IMG/VR virus record: IMGVR_UViG_3300038701_002231
Coordinates: 1-44,596 of that record
Strand: one strand, 5' to 3'
Origin: a virus
DNA: 44,596 nt
In this document: positions 22,145 to 30,656 of the stretch, one piece after another
How the letters are laid out: each line of letters begins with the position of its first letter
Numbering within the stretch: position 1 is the first letter of the stretch
Program-made: the position numbers and the translations under genes
The notes under the pieces: generated by a model
The model's database searches: none
What the model was told of the DNA's origin: nothing
What the model saw: the letters and a program-made list of their open reading frames with translations, nothing else

Positions 22145-22224
22145 CGAGGTCGCGCATCCCAGCTCTCTAAAATTTGTAAAATTCAAAATCTTTGTTGACT
22201 CTTTCCAACATATTATATACAGTT
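22145..22224 (+). repeat. Duplicated promoter cassette, copy B
   Basis: Copy of 21867-21946 (73/80 identical), ending about 22 bases before the gene at 22247. The block from CTCTAAAATTTG to TTCAAAATC and the TTTCCAACATATTATATACAG stretch are unchanged, so selection or recent duplication has kept the core. Confidence 0.85.
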
Positions 22225-22246
22225 ATTTCAAAGATCAGGAGATAGT

Positions 22247-22603
22247 ATGAAATTTTATAGATATGAAAGTCGTCGTTATTCAGTGACAATTTGTCCAGAT
22301 AGAGAAATATTTGGAACGTCAAAAGCTGAGTTACAATTAATTGAGTTTAAACTTCATTCTGAGACACCAAAAGGTCATTGGATCGGTATTTGGGGTGGTA
22401 AAGACACATGGGTTAGTAAAACATCAAAAAAAAGGTATGCTCATCCGTCGAAGGATGAAGCTTTACAGTCCTATGTTGCTCGAAAAAAAGCGTTTGTTAG
22501 ACACTCCAAAAATAGATTACGCCGCGCAGAAGAGGATTTAGCTTTAGTGGAGAAAGATTTGGATATAACAAACACTGCTTTATGCTCTATAACGCATGAA
22601 TAA
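22247..22603 (+). CDS. Hypothetical protein behind cassette B
   Basis: The 118-aa product has a beta-like N-terminus (MKFYRYESRRYSVTICPDRE), a Trp-rich centre (GHWIGIWGGKDTWVSK) and a coiled-coil-like C-terminus (RLRRAEEDLALVEKDLDI). AGGAG lies six bases before the ATG. The last codons overlap the second palindrome-like element. No function recognised. Confidence 0.7.
   Translation: MKFYRYESRRYSVTICPDREIFGTSKAELQLIEFKLHSETPKGHWIGIWGGKDTWVSKTSKKRYAHPSKDEALQSYVARKKAFVRHSKNRLRRAEEDLALVEKDLDITNTALCSITHE
22580..22597. repeat. Palindrome-like element, copy 2
   Basis: TTATGCTCTATAACGCAT overlaps the 3' end of the 118-aa gene. It matches 22113-22130 at 17 of 18 positions and is followed by TATATGAGG. 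Confidence 0.7.
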
Positions 22604-22622
22604 CTTTTATATGAGGCAGATC

Positions 22623-22670
22623 ATGAAAATGACTAAAAAACCTGAACAAAAAGCGTTCAAAATCTGCTAA
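22623..22670 (+). CDS. Possible 15-codon peptide
   Basis: ATGAGGCAGATC immediately precedes ATGAAAATGACTAAAAAACC, giving a good GAGG site six bases from the ATG. The peptide is Lys-rich (MKMTKKPEQKAFKIC). TTCAAAATCT inside it resembles the promoter cassettes, so this may be a remnant of a third cassette or a leader peptide for the gene at 22740. Confidence 0.3.
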   Translation: MKMTKKPEQKAFKIC

Positions 22671-22739
22671 ACTTTTAGAAAGCCCCATTTTCCGTCAGAG
22701 AGTGGTGCCGGATAAGAAAAAGACCGAGGATAAACACAA

Positions 22740-22979
22740 ATGCCGCACCAAAAAACCACCGACTGGATAGAATTTTACTCGAACGGGCTCGATCAAGCGC
22801 CTTTTGATGAGGAATTATATATCGAAGTTATGTTTTTAGATGGTGTTACAGATCAATTTCACGTCGATGAAGTGGATTGGGGCATGATTGATAATTGTGC
22901 TGAAATCATAGCCTACCGTAAATTATCGTGCATAACCGAAGCACTTAAACGGGTCTATAAAAAAGGATCGTCTCAATAA
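22740..22979 (+). CDS. Hypothetical acidic protein
   Basis: The 79-aa product (TTDWIEFYSNGLDQAPFDEE, then DQFHVDEVDWGMIDNCAEII) is acidic and Trp/Tyr-rich, the look of small phage proteins that bind or mimic other molecules; that is speculative. GAGGA lies about nine bases upstream. A terminator hairpin follows directly. Confidence 0.6.
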   Translation: MPHQKTTDWIEFYSNGLDQAPFDEELYIEVMFLDGVTDQFHVDEVDWGMIDNCAEIIAYRKLSCITEALKRVYKKGSSQ

Positions 22980-22993
22980 CAACTTGAACCAAA

Positions 22994-23041
22994 CCCCGAT
23001 AACAGGTATTCTTAATGAAATATTAACCTGTTTTTTCGGGG
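22994..23041 (+). terminator. Nested terminator before the tail-fibre gene
   Basis: AACAGGT (23001-23007) pairs with ACCTGTT (23026-23032), followed by a run of six T residues (23031-23036). An outer CCCCGA (22994-22999) pairs with TCGGGG (23036-23041), so an alternative fold exists. CAAACCCCGATA at 22990-23001, a near match to the recurrent element, overlaps the outer arm. Confidence 0.75.
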
Positions 23042-23051
23042 ATTTTCGGTT

Positions 23052-24020
23052 ATGGCATCACCAACACGATATGAACTTTCTTATGATTTCACTGCGTTCC
23101 AGGCATCTGACGCATCCACACCGCTACCAGCGGATCGTATCGAAATTGAGTTCAACAATATTGATACGACCACAGATGAGATTATAGACAATCTCGGCCT
23201 TATTCAAAGAACAGATGGTGCTTTAGCCAATTCAGTAGTTACTCCGGAGGCTTTTTCGTCAAGCGCGTTGGCACTGATGTCTGGTGGATTCAACCCGCGT
23301 GGCGATTGGGCCGACGCTACAACCTACGCAGTTGGTGATTTGGTTGTTGATAGTGGTACTACATACGTGTGTTATATAGCCCACACCAGTTCCGGTTCAC
23401 TCGACTCAAGTAAATTTCTCGGATGGGGTGTTTCGACAACAGCTGGTGCTGTCAGTTTTGCACCGACTGGTACAATTGTTTCAACGACTGTTCAGTCCGC
23501 GATTGAAGAGCTTGACGCTGACAGGGTGGCAAACACGGCTGCTTTATATAAGTTTAATGTATCTACCAATGATACGACACCTGGTAGTTTCACTGAGAAG
23601 ATATCAGCCGGTGATGTGATCACGTTTACTGTTGCTGATGATGGTGCTGATGAAACTCTGACGATATCGGTTGCTGATCAAGCGGTTACACCGGTAAAAA
23701 TTGATCGCACAGTAAATGCGATTGGTGGCATTGGTGGTGGTACACAGGACATTAACCTGGCAAGCGGTCGAACTGTTACAGCGACCATCGATACAAGCTC
23801 AACAACATTCACGTTTAGTAACATTTTATCTGGCGCTGATGCGTTTGATCTTTATCTCACAAATGGGGGTTCACAAACCATTACTTGGCCCAGCAGTGTC
23901 AATTGGGCTGGTGGCACAGCACCGACTTTAACATCTTCCGGTGTCGATCACTTAGTATTTACAACACCCGATGGCGGCACAACTTGGTATGGCTACGTGG
24001 CTGGATTGGATATGTCGTAA
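23052..24020 (+). CDS. Tail fibre protein
   Basis: The 322-aa protein has an N-terminal region of a type found in phage tail fibres (ELSYDFTAFQASDASTPLPA, then IEFNNIDTTTDEIIDNLGLI). A WADATTYAVGDLVVDSGTTY segment (about 85-104) resembles carbohydrate-binding modules. The C-terminal beta-rich domain (DINLASGRTVTATIDTSSTT to GTTWYGYVAGLD) is typical of fibre knobs. It follows the terminator and has only a distant GGGGA ribosome site. It overlaps the glycine-rich gene by one base, so they are probably co-translated and may be fibre and adhesin. Confidence 0.8.
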   Translation: MASPTRYELSYDFTAFQASDASTPLPADRIEIEFNNIDTTTDEIIDNLGLIQRTDGALANSVVTPEAFSSSALALMSGGFNPRGDWADATTYAVGDLVVDSGTTYVCYIAHTSSGSLDSSKFLGWGVSTTAGAVSFAPTGTIVSTTVQSAIEELDADRVANTAALYKFNVSTNDTTPGSFTEKISAGDVITFTVADDGADETLTISVADQAVTPVKIDRTVNAIGGIGGGTQDINLASGRTVTATIDTSSTTFTFSNILSGADAFDLYLTNGGSQTITWPSSVNWAGGTAPTLTSSGVDHLVFTTPDGGTTWYGYVAGLDMS

Positions 24021-24853
24021 TGTTGGAATACCATAGGAAATTACTGCGTGTTGTTGGTAGCCTTGTCTTCACAGAGGCAACAGGCGGCACAATTACGACT
24101 GATGGTGATTATAAAATCCACACATTTACATCATCTGGCACCTTCGAAGTTACAAAATTAGGCGCAGACGATACCGTTGAATACCTTGTGGTTGCTGGCG
24201 GTGGTGGTGGTGGGTTTGATCTCGGTGGTGGTGGCGGTGCTGGTGGTCATCGCACTGCTACAGGTATGACAATTACCCAAACGTCTTATTCTGTGACAGT
24301 TGGCGCTGGTGGTGCTGGAAGTTCATCTGGTTCATCACAAGGTGGACCAGGGGGCAATTCATCTTTTAACGGTATTACCTCAACGGGTGGTGGCGGTGGT
24401 GGATCACGGTCAGCTGTTAAAAATGGTGCATCCGGTGGCTCCGGTGGTGGTGGTTCTAATGATAGCGGTTCTGGTGGTAACGGGACGGGCGGTCAAGGTA
24501 ATAGCGGCGCTTCTGGTGGCAGCTCAAATTCTGGTGGTGGTGGCGGTGCTGGTTCGGCTGGAACGTCAGGCACTCCAAGCACTGTATCAGGCAGCGGTGG
24601 TTCTGGGTTATCAAGTAGCATCACAGGCTCTAGTGTAACACGCGCTGGCGGTGGTGGTGGCGGTGGCGGTGCTGGTGTTTGGCCTGGTGGCTCTGGTGGC
24701 TCTGGTGGCGGCGGCGCTGGTGGCACAAACGCAAACGGCTCAAGCGGCGCGGCTAATACTGGCTCTGGCGGTGGTGGTGGCAGTAGTGCTTCATTCCGAA
24801 ACGGTGGAAACGGTGGTTCTGGTGTCGTAATTATTAGGTATAAATACAAATGA
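24020..24853 (+). CDS. Glycine-rich adhesin-like tail protein
   Basis: The 277-aa protein starts at 24020 in a TAATG overlap with the fibre gene. After an N-terminal beta part with FTSSGTFEV and VEYLVVAGGGGGG, residues about 65-260 are dominated by long Gly/Ser runs and it ends GVVIIRYKYK. Polyglycine blocks with conserved loop boundaries recall gp38-type receptor-binding adhesins that cap fibres, though no homology is shown. The sequence is made of repeated GGTGGT-like codons, which should make it prone to length variation. Confidence 0.75.
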   Translation: MLEYHRKLLRVVGSLVFTEATGGTITTDGDYKIHTFTSSGTFEVTKLGADDTVEYLVVAGGGGGGFDLGGGGGAGGHRTATGMTITQTSYSVTVGAGGAGSSSGSSQGGPGGNSSFNGITSTGGGGGGSRSAVKNGASGGSGGGGSNDSGSGGNGTGGQGNSGASGGSSNSGGGGGAGSAGTSGTPSTVSGSGGSGLSSSITGSSVTRAGGGGGGGGAGVWPGGSGGSGGGGAGGTNANGSSGAANTGSGGGGGSSASFRNGGNGGSGVVIIRYKYK

Positions 24854-25392
24854 TATATTTACTTGCATTAATTGGTGGAATTTTTTATCGGATGCGCGGC
24901 GGCTGGCCTAGCACTCCAAGGCCGTTTGAGCAAATGCTTTTCTGCTTGCCCGTTGGTTATGTCGCCTATTTGGGCACAGACTGGTACTACGCGCTGATTA
25001 TTTACGCCTTGTCCGTGGGCGCTTGTTTGAAAGGCCACGGTAGAAACATGGATTTAGGCGCATGGAAGGGCGATGCAGATTTTGAGGATTACGAACGATG
25101 GACAGGGTATTACAAGCTACACGGTAAGATACCAGAATACTGGTATGACGTTGGTGGTGTCGCAATATCTGGCCTTATAGTTACGCTTCCGCTTATCTTT
25201 ATCAATCCGTTGGCGGCGTTTGCGGGGCTGTTGAAAGCACCTGCTTATATGTTGGGCTGGTGGATGCACCCGAATTACGATGATGGGAAAATCAAATTTA
25301 ATATTTATAAATTTACACTGCGTTCATCAACCGAATGGGGTGAGTATTTCACGGGCTTGTTTATATGGCTCGGACTTATCGCATGTCTTTAA
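24850..25392 (+). CDS. Polytopic membrane protein
   Basis: The 180-aa product has several hydrophobic segments (IYLLALIGGIFY; MLFCLPVGYVAYL; YYALIIYALSVGACL; ISGLIVTLPLIFINPLAAFAG; YFTGLFIWLGLIACL). A soluble loop between them is rich in Asp, Glu, Trp and Tyr (KGDADFEDYERWTGYYKLHG). It overlaps the glycine-rich gene by four bases and opens the lysis region. Its role is unknown; it is large for a holin. Confidence 0.65.
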   Translation: MIYLLALIGGIFYRMRGGWPSTPRPFEQMLFCLPVGYVAYLGTDWYYALIIYALSVGACLKGHGRNMDLGAWKGDADFEDYERWTGYYKLHGKIPEYWYDVGGVAISGLIVTLPLIFINPLAAFAGLLKAPAYMLGWWMHPNYDDGKIKFNIYKFTLRSSTEWGEYFTGLFIWLGLIACL

Positions 25393-25406
25393 TACAGGAG
25401 AATGAA

Positions 25407-25544
25407 ATGGATAAACTAAAAGAAATCGCTAATAAAATTTGGGCTTCCAAGTTTAAATACGCCGCAATTGCTGCGGTGGTTATGGTTATTATTTACATGA
25501 TAGCTTTCGGGATTAATGCGCCAGCAGGGTTCGGCAATGGATAA
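25407..25544 (+). CDS. Small single-pass membrane protein (45 aa)
   Basis: The product is MDKLKEIANKIWASKFKYAA followed by a membrane helix (IAAVVMVIIYMIAFGI) and a short Gly-rich end. GGAG lies seven bases upstream, and its stop overlaps the holin-like gene by eight bases. It could be a holin partner or antiholin. Confidence 0.65.
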   Translation: MDKLKEIANKIWASKFKYAAIAAVVMVIIYMIAFGINAPAGFGNG

Positions 25545-25761
25545 AGACGCAATGATTAGAAAACTGCAAGAACTTGACGCGAAAATAGCAACGGAATATC
25601 CGATTATTGATGGCTCGACAAAGGCTGGCATTGGTTTCGGCGCAACATTAGGAAGCATGTCAATAAATGACTGGATGGGGTTGGCAGTTGGTTTTGCAAC
25701 ATTAATTTACATGGCTTTACAAATAGAGGCGGCTTGGCGGCGCAGGAAACTGGATAAATGA
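25537..25761 (+). CDS. Holin, T7 gp17.5-like class II
   Basis: The 74-aa product has a polar N-terminus, a weakly hydrophobic stretch with GIGFGATLGSMSINDWMGLA, and a strong helix (VGFATLIYMALQIEAAW) followed by basic RRRKLDK. The layout and the SINDWMGLA to LQIEAAW region recall the T7 gp17.5 holin. It lies immediately before other lysis genes. I use the ATG at 25537; the open frame upstream (25516) belongs to the overlapping small gene. Confidence 0.7.
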   Translation: MDKDAMIRKLQELDAKIATEYPIIDGSTKAGIGFGATLGSMSINDWMGLAVGFATLIYMALQIEAAWRRRKLDK

Positions 25762-25931
25762 CCCGTGGGCTTAAAAGCAGCGAATTTCTTATTACATTGC
25801 TTGCTCTTATTGCTGGGGCTGGCCTTGCTGTTTACGGCGTTGAAGCAGGAATTATTGCATCGGTTCTCAGCCCTGCAATTGCGTTTATCGGCTCTCGTGG
25901 CGCGGTTAAATTTAAACAAGGTGAATCGTGA
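25758..25931 (+). CDS. Small two-helix membrane protein, holin-like
   Basis: The 57-aa product (MTRGLKSSEF, then LITLLALIAGAGLAVYG and GIIASVLSPAIAFIG, ending in basic KFKQGES) has two membrane helices. Its ATG overlaps the stop of the holin gene (ATGA). It may be a second holin or an antiholin. Confidence 0.65.
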   Translation: MTRGLKSSEFLITLLALIAGAGLAVYGVEAGIIASVLSPAIAFIGSRGAVKFKQGES

Positions 25932-26047
25932 CAAATAATGATAACATTATTCCGATATTTGAAGCGAAAGCTTGGCCTAAAGAGTGGAGCAAAGAGCAAG
26001 AAGCCGAGTGGCGGCTCACCTTGGAAAAAATTAAATACGATAAGTGA
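25928..26047 (+). CDS. Small Trp-rich protein with GTG start (39 aa)
   Basis: GTG at 25928 follows AAGGTG and overlaps the upstream stop (GTGA). The product contains IIPIFEAKAWPKEWSKEQEA and ends LEKIKYDK. It occupies a different frame from the N-terminal extension of the lysozyme ORF and looks more protein-like than that extension, so it is preferred here. Confidence 0.5.
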   Translation: MTNNDNIIPIFEAKAWPKEWSKEQEAEWRLTLEKIKYDK

Positions 26048-26048
26048 T

Positions 26049-26471
26049 ATGCGATTAGAAACTGTGAGGAATGATTTAATGGTGCATGAGGGTTTTAGAA
26101 GTGAAGCCTATCAAGACCATTTAGGGTATTGGACAATAGGGTACGGGCGTTTAGTTGACGATAGACGCGGCGGTGGCATAACCCAAGACGAAGCGCGTAT
26201 GTTGCTGGATAACGATATTGCAAAGGCGTATAATGCGCTATCCCGTGAATTGCCGTACTTTGAAGGGCTTCCGTCACAAGTTCAGCGCGGATTGATAAAC
26301 ATGGCGTTTCAGCTTGGTATTAATGGCTTATTAAATTTTAAAAAAATGCTTGGGCATATTAAAACGGGCGATTACTCCAACGCGGCAAAAGAGGCTTTAC
26401 GGTCTAAATGGGCAGAGCAAACACCAAACCGCGCAGCAGAGGTTACGGAGTGGATAAGATGGGCGGCATAG
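26049..26471 (+). CDS. Endolysin, GH24 lysozyme
   Basis: The 140-aa core has the T4-lysozyme catalytic layout with exact E-x8-D-x5-T spacing: E14 (VHEGF), D23 (YQDHLG) and T29 (YWTIGYGR). It cleaves peptidoglycan. From the ATG at 26049 there is no signal peptide, so release would need the holin. An in-frame ATG at 25938 would add 37 basic residues without a clear membrane helix, but that segment overlaps the small GTG gene and is less likely to be coding. Spanin genes follow. Confidence 0.85.
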   Translation: MRLETVRNDLMVHEGFRSEAYQDHLGYWTIGYGRLVDDRRGGGITQDEARMLLDNDIAKAYNALSRELPYFEGLPSQVQRGLINMAFQLGINGLLNFKKMLGHIKTGDYSNAAKEALRSKWAEQTPNRAAEVTEWIRWAA

Positions 26472-26752
26472 GTCTATTAATGAAATTAATTATGAGTAAC
26501 TGGCAGATTGCCCTTGTGATCGCCGGTATAACTGTTGTCGCGCTCGGCGGCATGTATATCAAAGGTTACACAGATGGTGGTGGTAGCCTTCGTGACCTGT
26601 ATCAACAGCGCGTGATTGAAAAACAAGCAGAGCAGATAGAAACGGAGCTCGATCTGTCTGACGAATTATTAAAGAGGAACAGGGAGGCTGACAATGCGGA
26701 AGGTGATGACATGCGTATTATCATTGATGGTATTAAGCGGCTGCACCAGTAG
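26459..26752 (+). CDS. Inner-membrane spanin (Rz-like)
   Basis: The roughly 97-aa product has an N-terminal membrane helix (NWQIALVIAGITVVALGGMY) and a charged coiled-coil-like periplasmic part (IEKQAEQIETELDLSDELLK). It overlaps the lysozyme 3' end, and the Rz1-like lipoprotein gene begins inside it in another frame, the classical spanin arrangement. ATG 26459 (GGAG upstream) or 26480 are both possible starts. Confidence 0.75.
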   Translation: MGGIGLLMKLIMSNWQIALVIAGITVVALGGMYIKGYTDGGGSLRDLYQQRVIEKQAEQIETELDLSDELLKRNREADNAEGDDMRIIIDGIKRLHQ

Positions 26753-26906
26753 CATCGTTGCACAAGATGTTCAGTGCAGGAATTGGCCCAAAGAACCGGT
26801 CAGTGATCAAGCTGATGGGTCTGAAGTTCTTAAGTATGTAAATGCAGGATTTATAGCATATAAGTCATGTTATAAGGCTGCAACAGGAAATGACTATGAC
26901 GGATGA
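26694..26906 (+). CDS. Outer-membrane spanin lipoprotein (Rz1-like)
   Basis: The 70-aa product has a short lipoprotein signal with lipobox LSGC (residues 14-17; MRKVMTCVLSLMVLSGC), so the mature protein would be lipidated at C17. It overlaps the Rz-like gene by 59 bases in a different frame and the large terminase by 11. Mature part: VQCRNWPKEPVSDQADG and a C-terminal helical stretch. It would fuse the membranes with Rz at the last step of lysis. Confidence 0.78.
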   Translation: MRKVMTCVLSLMVLSGCTSSIVAQDVQCRNWPKEPVSDQADGSEVLKYVNAGFIAYKSCYKAATGNDYDG

Positions 26907-28551
26907 TCTATCCTATTTAACCGATGACCATATCGAAACAGAAACAATGCTTATCCAGCGCGAGATCATGCGCAAGAAAGCATCTAAAACCATGATTCCG
27001 TTTTGTCAGATTATGATGCCTGACCCTGAGAACCCAGATGATGTAAACGCAACAGAATACCAATCGGTAGGGCATGCTAAAATGCTTTGTGATGTCGTTG
27101 AGCGCTTCGAGAGTGGTAAATCAAACCGTGTCGCTGTATCTATCCCACCACAGCACGGGAAGACCATCACACTGTCTCAAATGGGACTGGCGTGGATATG
27201 GGGAAAGAACCCACGTAAGAATATTTTGGTTGTTACATATAACCAAACCCGCGCAGATGAGCTGGGTCATGAATTCAGACAGCTTATTCGAGACAAACCG
27301 ACATTTAGGCAGGTGTTCCCAGAAGTCGAATTCCAGACCGATGCTAAGTCCAAATCATTCATGCAGAATAAAAATGGCGGCAAGCTTTTCTTTATTGGTG
27401 TCGGTGGTACGATTACGGGCCGTACAGCTGATTATATTATTATTGATGACCCGTTCAAAGGTGATGATGATGAATTTACTGAAAACCATCTCGAAAAAAT
27501 ATGGTCATGGTTCTACAAAGTTGCATATTCACGTGCATCTAACAGAACCAAAATATGTGTCATCCACACCCGTTGGGCTGAGGACGACCTTATTGGAAGG
27601 CTCTGCGATCCCACTCATCCAGAACGAGACAAACGCTTCAAAGGAATAGCGGATGATTGGGAATTTATGAACATACCAGGTGTTATACGCGACGAAAAAC
27701 TTGCAAGTGCGCTTGGATTGAAGCTGAGTGTTCCGAAAGATAAAAAAGTTATCGATCAATTCGGTACTGAACCCGTAACAGCGTTGTGGCCCAATGAAAA
27801 ATCTCTTGAATTCTTTGCACAATGGAAAAAGGGTGATCCAAGATCGTTCTCAGCGCTGGTCATGGGCCAGCCTACACCCGATGACGGTATGTACTTTACT
27901 CAGGACATGGTGGTCGAATATGACCGAGATGAGTTGCCTAATAATCTCCGTATCTATGGGGCTTCTGATCACGCTGTGTCTGAGAAGCAACAGCGCGACA
28001 AAACTGTTGTTGGTTGTGTTGGTGTTGATGAGAATGACGACATTTGGATTTTACCTGATTTGGTCTGGGATCAAATGGCTACCGATAGAACTGTTGAAGA
28101 GCTTTTGGCATCGATGCAGAGGCATAAACCGGTTCTTTGGTGGATGGAAAGCGAATTGATCTCTAAATCGTTCGGCCCGTTTCTCCGCAAGCGCATGGTT
28201 GAAACTCAGACATATACAATGATTGATCCTGTAACCCCGACAAAAGATAAAATGTCCAGAGCGCGATCAATACAAGGTCGAATGAGCATGGGTAAGGTGC
28301 GTTTTCCCCGATTTGCACCATGGTATCAGGATGCAAAGAACCAGTTAATGCGGTTCCCATACGGGGCAAATGACGACTTCGTTGACTGGTTGGCATGGAT
28401 TGGGTTAGGATTGGTGAAGGAAATCGCGGCTAGTTCTTACAGGTCCCCTAAAGACAAAACCCCGAAAACCGGCACAGCCGGGTGGGTTATTCACCAGAGT
28501 GAAATGCAAAAAAAGAATGAGCAACGCACCAAACAGTCAAAAGGATGGTAG
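26896..28551 (+). CDS. terL: Terminase large subunit
   Basis: The 551-aa protein has an ATPase Walker A IPPQHGKT (about 83-90), Walker B YIIIDDP (about 180-186), and a C-terminal RNase-H-like nuclease with GASDHAV, WWMESE and NDDFVDWLAW acidic positions. The preferred ATG is 26896, seven bases after AGGA; the ATG at 26890 is too close to it. It packages DNA into proheads with the portal encoded next. The candidate small subunit lies 5 kb upstream, which is an unusual separation. Confidence 0.93.
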   Translation: MTDDLSYLTDDHIETETMLIQREIMRKKASKTMIPFCQIMMPDPENPDDVNATEYQSVGHAKMLCDVVERFESGKSNRVAVSIPPQHGKTITLSQMGLAWIWGKNPRKNILVVTYNQTRADELGHEFRQLIRDKPTFRQVFPEVEFQTDAKSKSFMQNKNGGKLFFIGVGGTITGRTADYIIIDDPFKGDDDEFTENHLEKIWSWFYKVAYSRASNRTKICVIHTRWAEDDLIGRLCDPTHPERDKRFKGIADDWEFMNIPGVIRDEKLASALGLKLSVPKDKKVIDQFGTEPVTALWPNEKSLEFFAQWKKGDPRSFSALVMGQPTPDDGMYFTQDMVVEYDRDELPNNLRIYGASDHAVSEKQQRDKTVVGCVGVDENDDIWILPDLVWDQMATDRTVEELLASMQRHKPVLWWMESELISKSFGPFLRKRMVETQTYTMIDPVTPTKDKMSRARSIQGRMSMGKVRFPRFAPWYQDAKNQLMRFPYGANDDFVDWLAWIGLGLVKEIAASSYRSPKDKTPKTGTAGWVIHQSEMQKKNEQRTKQSKGW

Positions 28552-28553
28552 AT

Positions 28554-30656
28554 ATGGATGAAGTAAAACCCGATCAAGAGGGCACAGACAGCGGTGTGCA
28601 ACGCGAAGAGCCGAACCTTGAGGCTGGTGTGGAACAAGCGGTCAAGAAATGGCAAGAGAAAATCTGTGCGGCGAAGAAATACTTTGATGATGACTTCAAA
28701 CGCATGCGCGAGGACATGACCATTGCAAGACAGGGTGCAAGTGATGATTGGGTCAAAGATGGTAATTATACTGTGCCTATTATCAATCGTTATCTCAATC
28801 AGGCCGTTGCCTCATTATATGCTAAGAACCCCACAGCGACAGCTGAACGCCGCAAGAGCATGGATTACAAGTTATGGGACGGTAAACCTGAATCAGCTTT
28901 AGCGGCACTCAAAGCCATTCAAATGGGCGACATGAATGCGTTGCCTCTTGTTGAGGACATCGAGCAAGGTCGTCAAAAACACGAGTTGATGGATAAAATC
29001 GGTAAAACTCTTGAAATATTATTTGATTATTATGCAAATGAGCAGAAACCGCGACTAAAACCAATGATGAAATCATTCGTCAGGCGCGGTAAAACATGCG
29101 GTGTGGCCTACATGATGTTAGGTTTTCAACGTGAATTTGGTCAATTAAGCCCAGATGACACGGTGAGACTTGAAGATGCGCGTGAAAAGATGGCTGAACT
29201 GCAACGCCGGATGCAGGATATGGTTGATGACGAAATCACACCAGATCGTGAATACGAAAAACATGAACTTGAGACACTGATCGCTGATCTTGAAGGCAAG
29301 ACGGAAATGCTTTTACGGGAAGGACCATTGTTCATGTTCCCTAAAGCAACCGAAATTATACCTGATCCAAGATGTACTCAATTGTCAGGGTTTGTCGGTG
29401 CCGGTTGGATTGCCAGAGAATTTCATAAATCACCGGATGAGATACAAATGTTGTATCAGGTCGATCTCGGCGGTCAATATGCTCCATATAAGCAGCACGG
29501 CAAGGGTGAGATGGCCCAGTACCACCGTGATAGTGAAGACACCAAAGGTGATGGTGAAAAAACTGATGGTATGGTTTGTGTTTGGGAAGTTTACAATAAA
29601 GAGCTCGGTCAGACATTCACCATTGCTGATGGTTATAAAGGTTATCTGGTAGCACCGAAAGAGCCTGATTACTGGATGGAAGGTTTCTGGCCTGTATTTG
29701 CTCTACCGTTCAATGAGGTCGAAAGTGAAGAGCATTTATTCCCTCTCTCTGATGTTCACCAATTAAAGCATGTTCAGGCTGAATACAACCGCTCCCGTGA
29801 GTACCGTCGTCTCCACAGAGAAGCGAACAAACCGAAATATATGGCTGTTAAAGGTCGTTTAACAGATAACGATAAGGGTAAACTTGAATCTGCTCAAGCG
29901 CACGCTTTGATCGAGCTCGAATCACTCGGTCAAGGTGAAAGGGTTGACAATCTTCTACAGGCATTTAAACCAGTACCGATTGACCCTGCTCTATACGAGA
30001 CAAACAGTGAGATGGAAGACACTTTGCGTACAGTTGGTGCCCAAGAAGCTAATATTGGTGGGGCATCCGGTGCGACAGCGACAGAAGCATCCATTGGTGA
30101 AGGAAGCCGTATGACATCGCTTTCATCCAATGTTGATGATCTCGATGAGTTTTTATCTGATGCATTCAGTGCTCTTGGTCAGTTGATGCTGATAGAATTG
30201 TCAGCTGAGACAGTCACGGAGATTGTAGGACAAGGCGCTGTGTGGCCTGAGCTCGACCGAGAAACTATCGCAAAGCAGATTTACTTGCGGATACGGGCCG
30301 GAAGCTCAGGACGACCCAACAAGGCCGCTGAATTGGCAAATATGGAACGAGGGATGCCTTATCTTATCCAGTTGCCTGGTGTCAACCCATATCCTCTTGG
30401 TCAACGCTATGCTGACCTTCTTGAAATTGACCTTGATGACATCATTATTGAAGGCATGCCGTCAATTCAGGCGTTAAATGCCCAAATGGGCAACGTACAG
30501 GGTGATGCGGCAGCTGCGGAAGGTGATCCTAACGCACAAGGCGGTGAGGGCTCTGACAATGCTCAATCAGCCCAGCAATCACAGCCTGGTGGTCAACCTG
30601 AATATACAGCCGATACGCCGATCTTAAACTTTGATGAGCAGGGGAACATGGTATGA
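28554..30656 (+). CDS. Portal protein
   Basis: The 700-aa protein is long, helical and acidic, with a YTVPIINRYLNQAVASLYAK start region and a central clip-like part (ADGYKGYLVAPKEPDYWMEG to FPLSDVHQLKHVQAEYNRSR). A Gln/Gly-rich C-terminal tail follows. Such proteins directly after terL in podoviruses are portals. AAGGA seven to eight bases before 28554 favours that start over 28545. Confidence 0.9.
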   Translation: MDEVKPDQEGTDSGVQREEPNLEAGVEQAVKKWQEKICAAKKYFDDDFKRMREDMTIARQGASDDWVKDGNYTVPIINRYLNQAVASLYAKNPTATAERRKSMDYKLWDGKPESALAALKAIQMGDMNALPLVEDIEQGRQKHELMDKIGKTLEILFDYYANEQKPRLKPMMKSFVRRGKTCGVAYMMLGFQREFGQLSPDDTVRLEDAREKMAELQRRMQDMVDDEITPDREYEKHELETLIADLEGKTEMLLREGPLFMFPKATEIIPDPRCTQLSGFVGAGWIAREFHKSPDEIQMLYQVDLGGQYAPYKQHGKGEMAQYHRDSEDTKGDGEKTDGMVCVWEVYNKELGQTFTIADGYKGYLVAPKEPDYWMEGFWPVFALPFNEVESEEHLFPLSDVHQLKHVQAEYNRSREYRRLHREANKPKYMAVKGRLTDNDKGKLESAQAHALIELESLGQGERVDNLLQAFKPVPIDPALYETNSEMEDTLRTVGAQEANIGGASGATATEASIGEGSRMTSLSSNVDDLDEFLSDAFSALGQLMLIELSAETVTEIVGQGAVWPELDRETIAKQIYLRIRAGSSGRPNKAAELANMERGMPYLIQLPGVNPYPLGQRYADLLEIDLDDIIIEGMPSIQALNAQMGNVQGDAAAAEGDPNAQGGEGSDNAQSAQQSQPGGQPEYTADTPILNFDEQGNMV

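Noticed and set aside
24180-24830. CRISPR-like or satellite repeat
   Set aside because: The repetition is GGT/GGC glycine codons within one open frame, with no spacers or fixed unit.
24493-24849. Proline-rich minus ORF
   Set aside because: It is the complement of the glycine codon runs.
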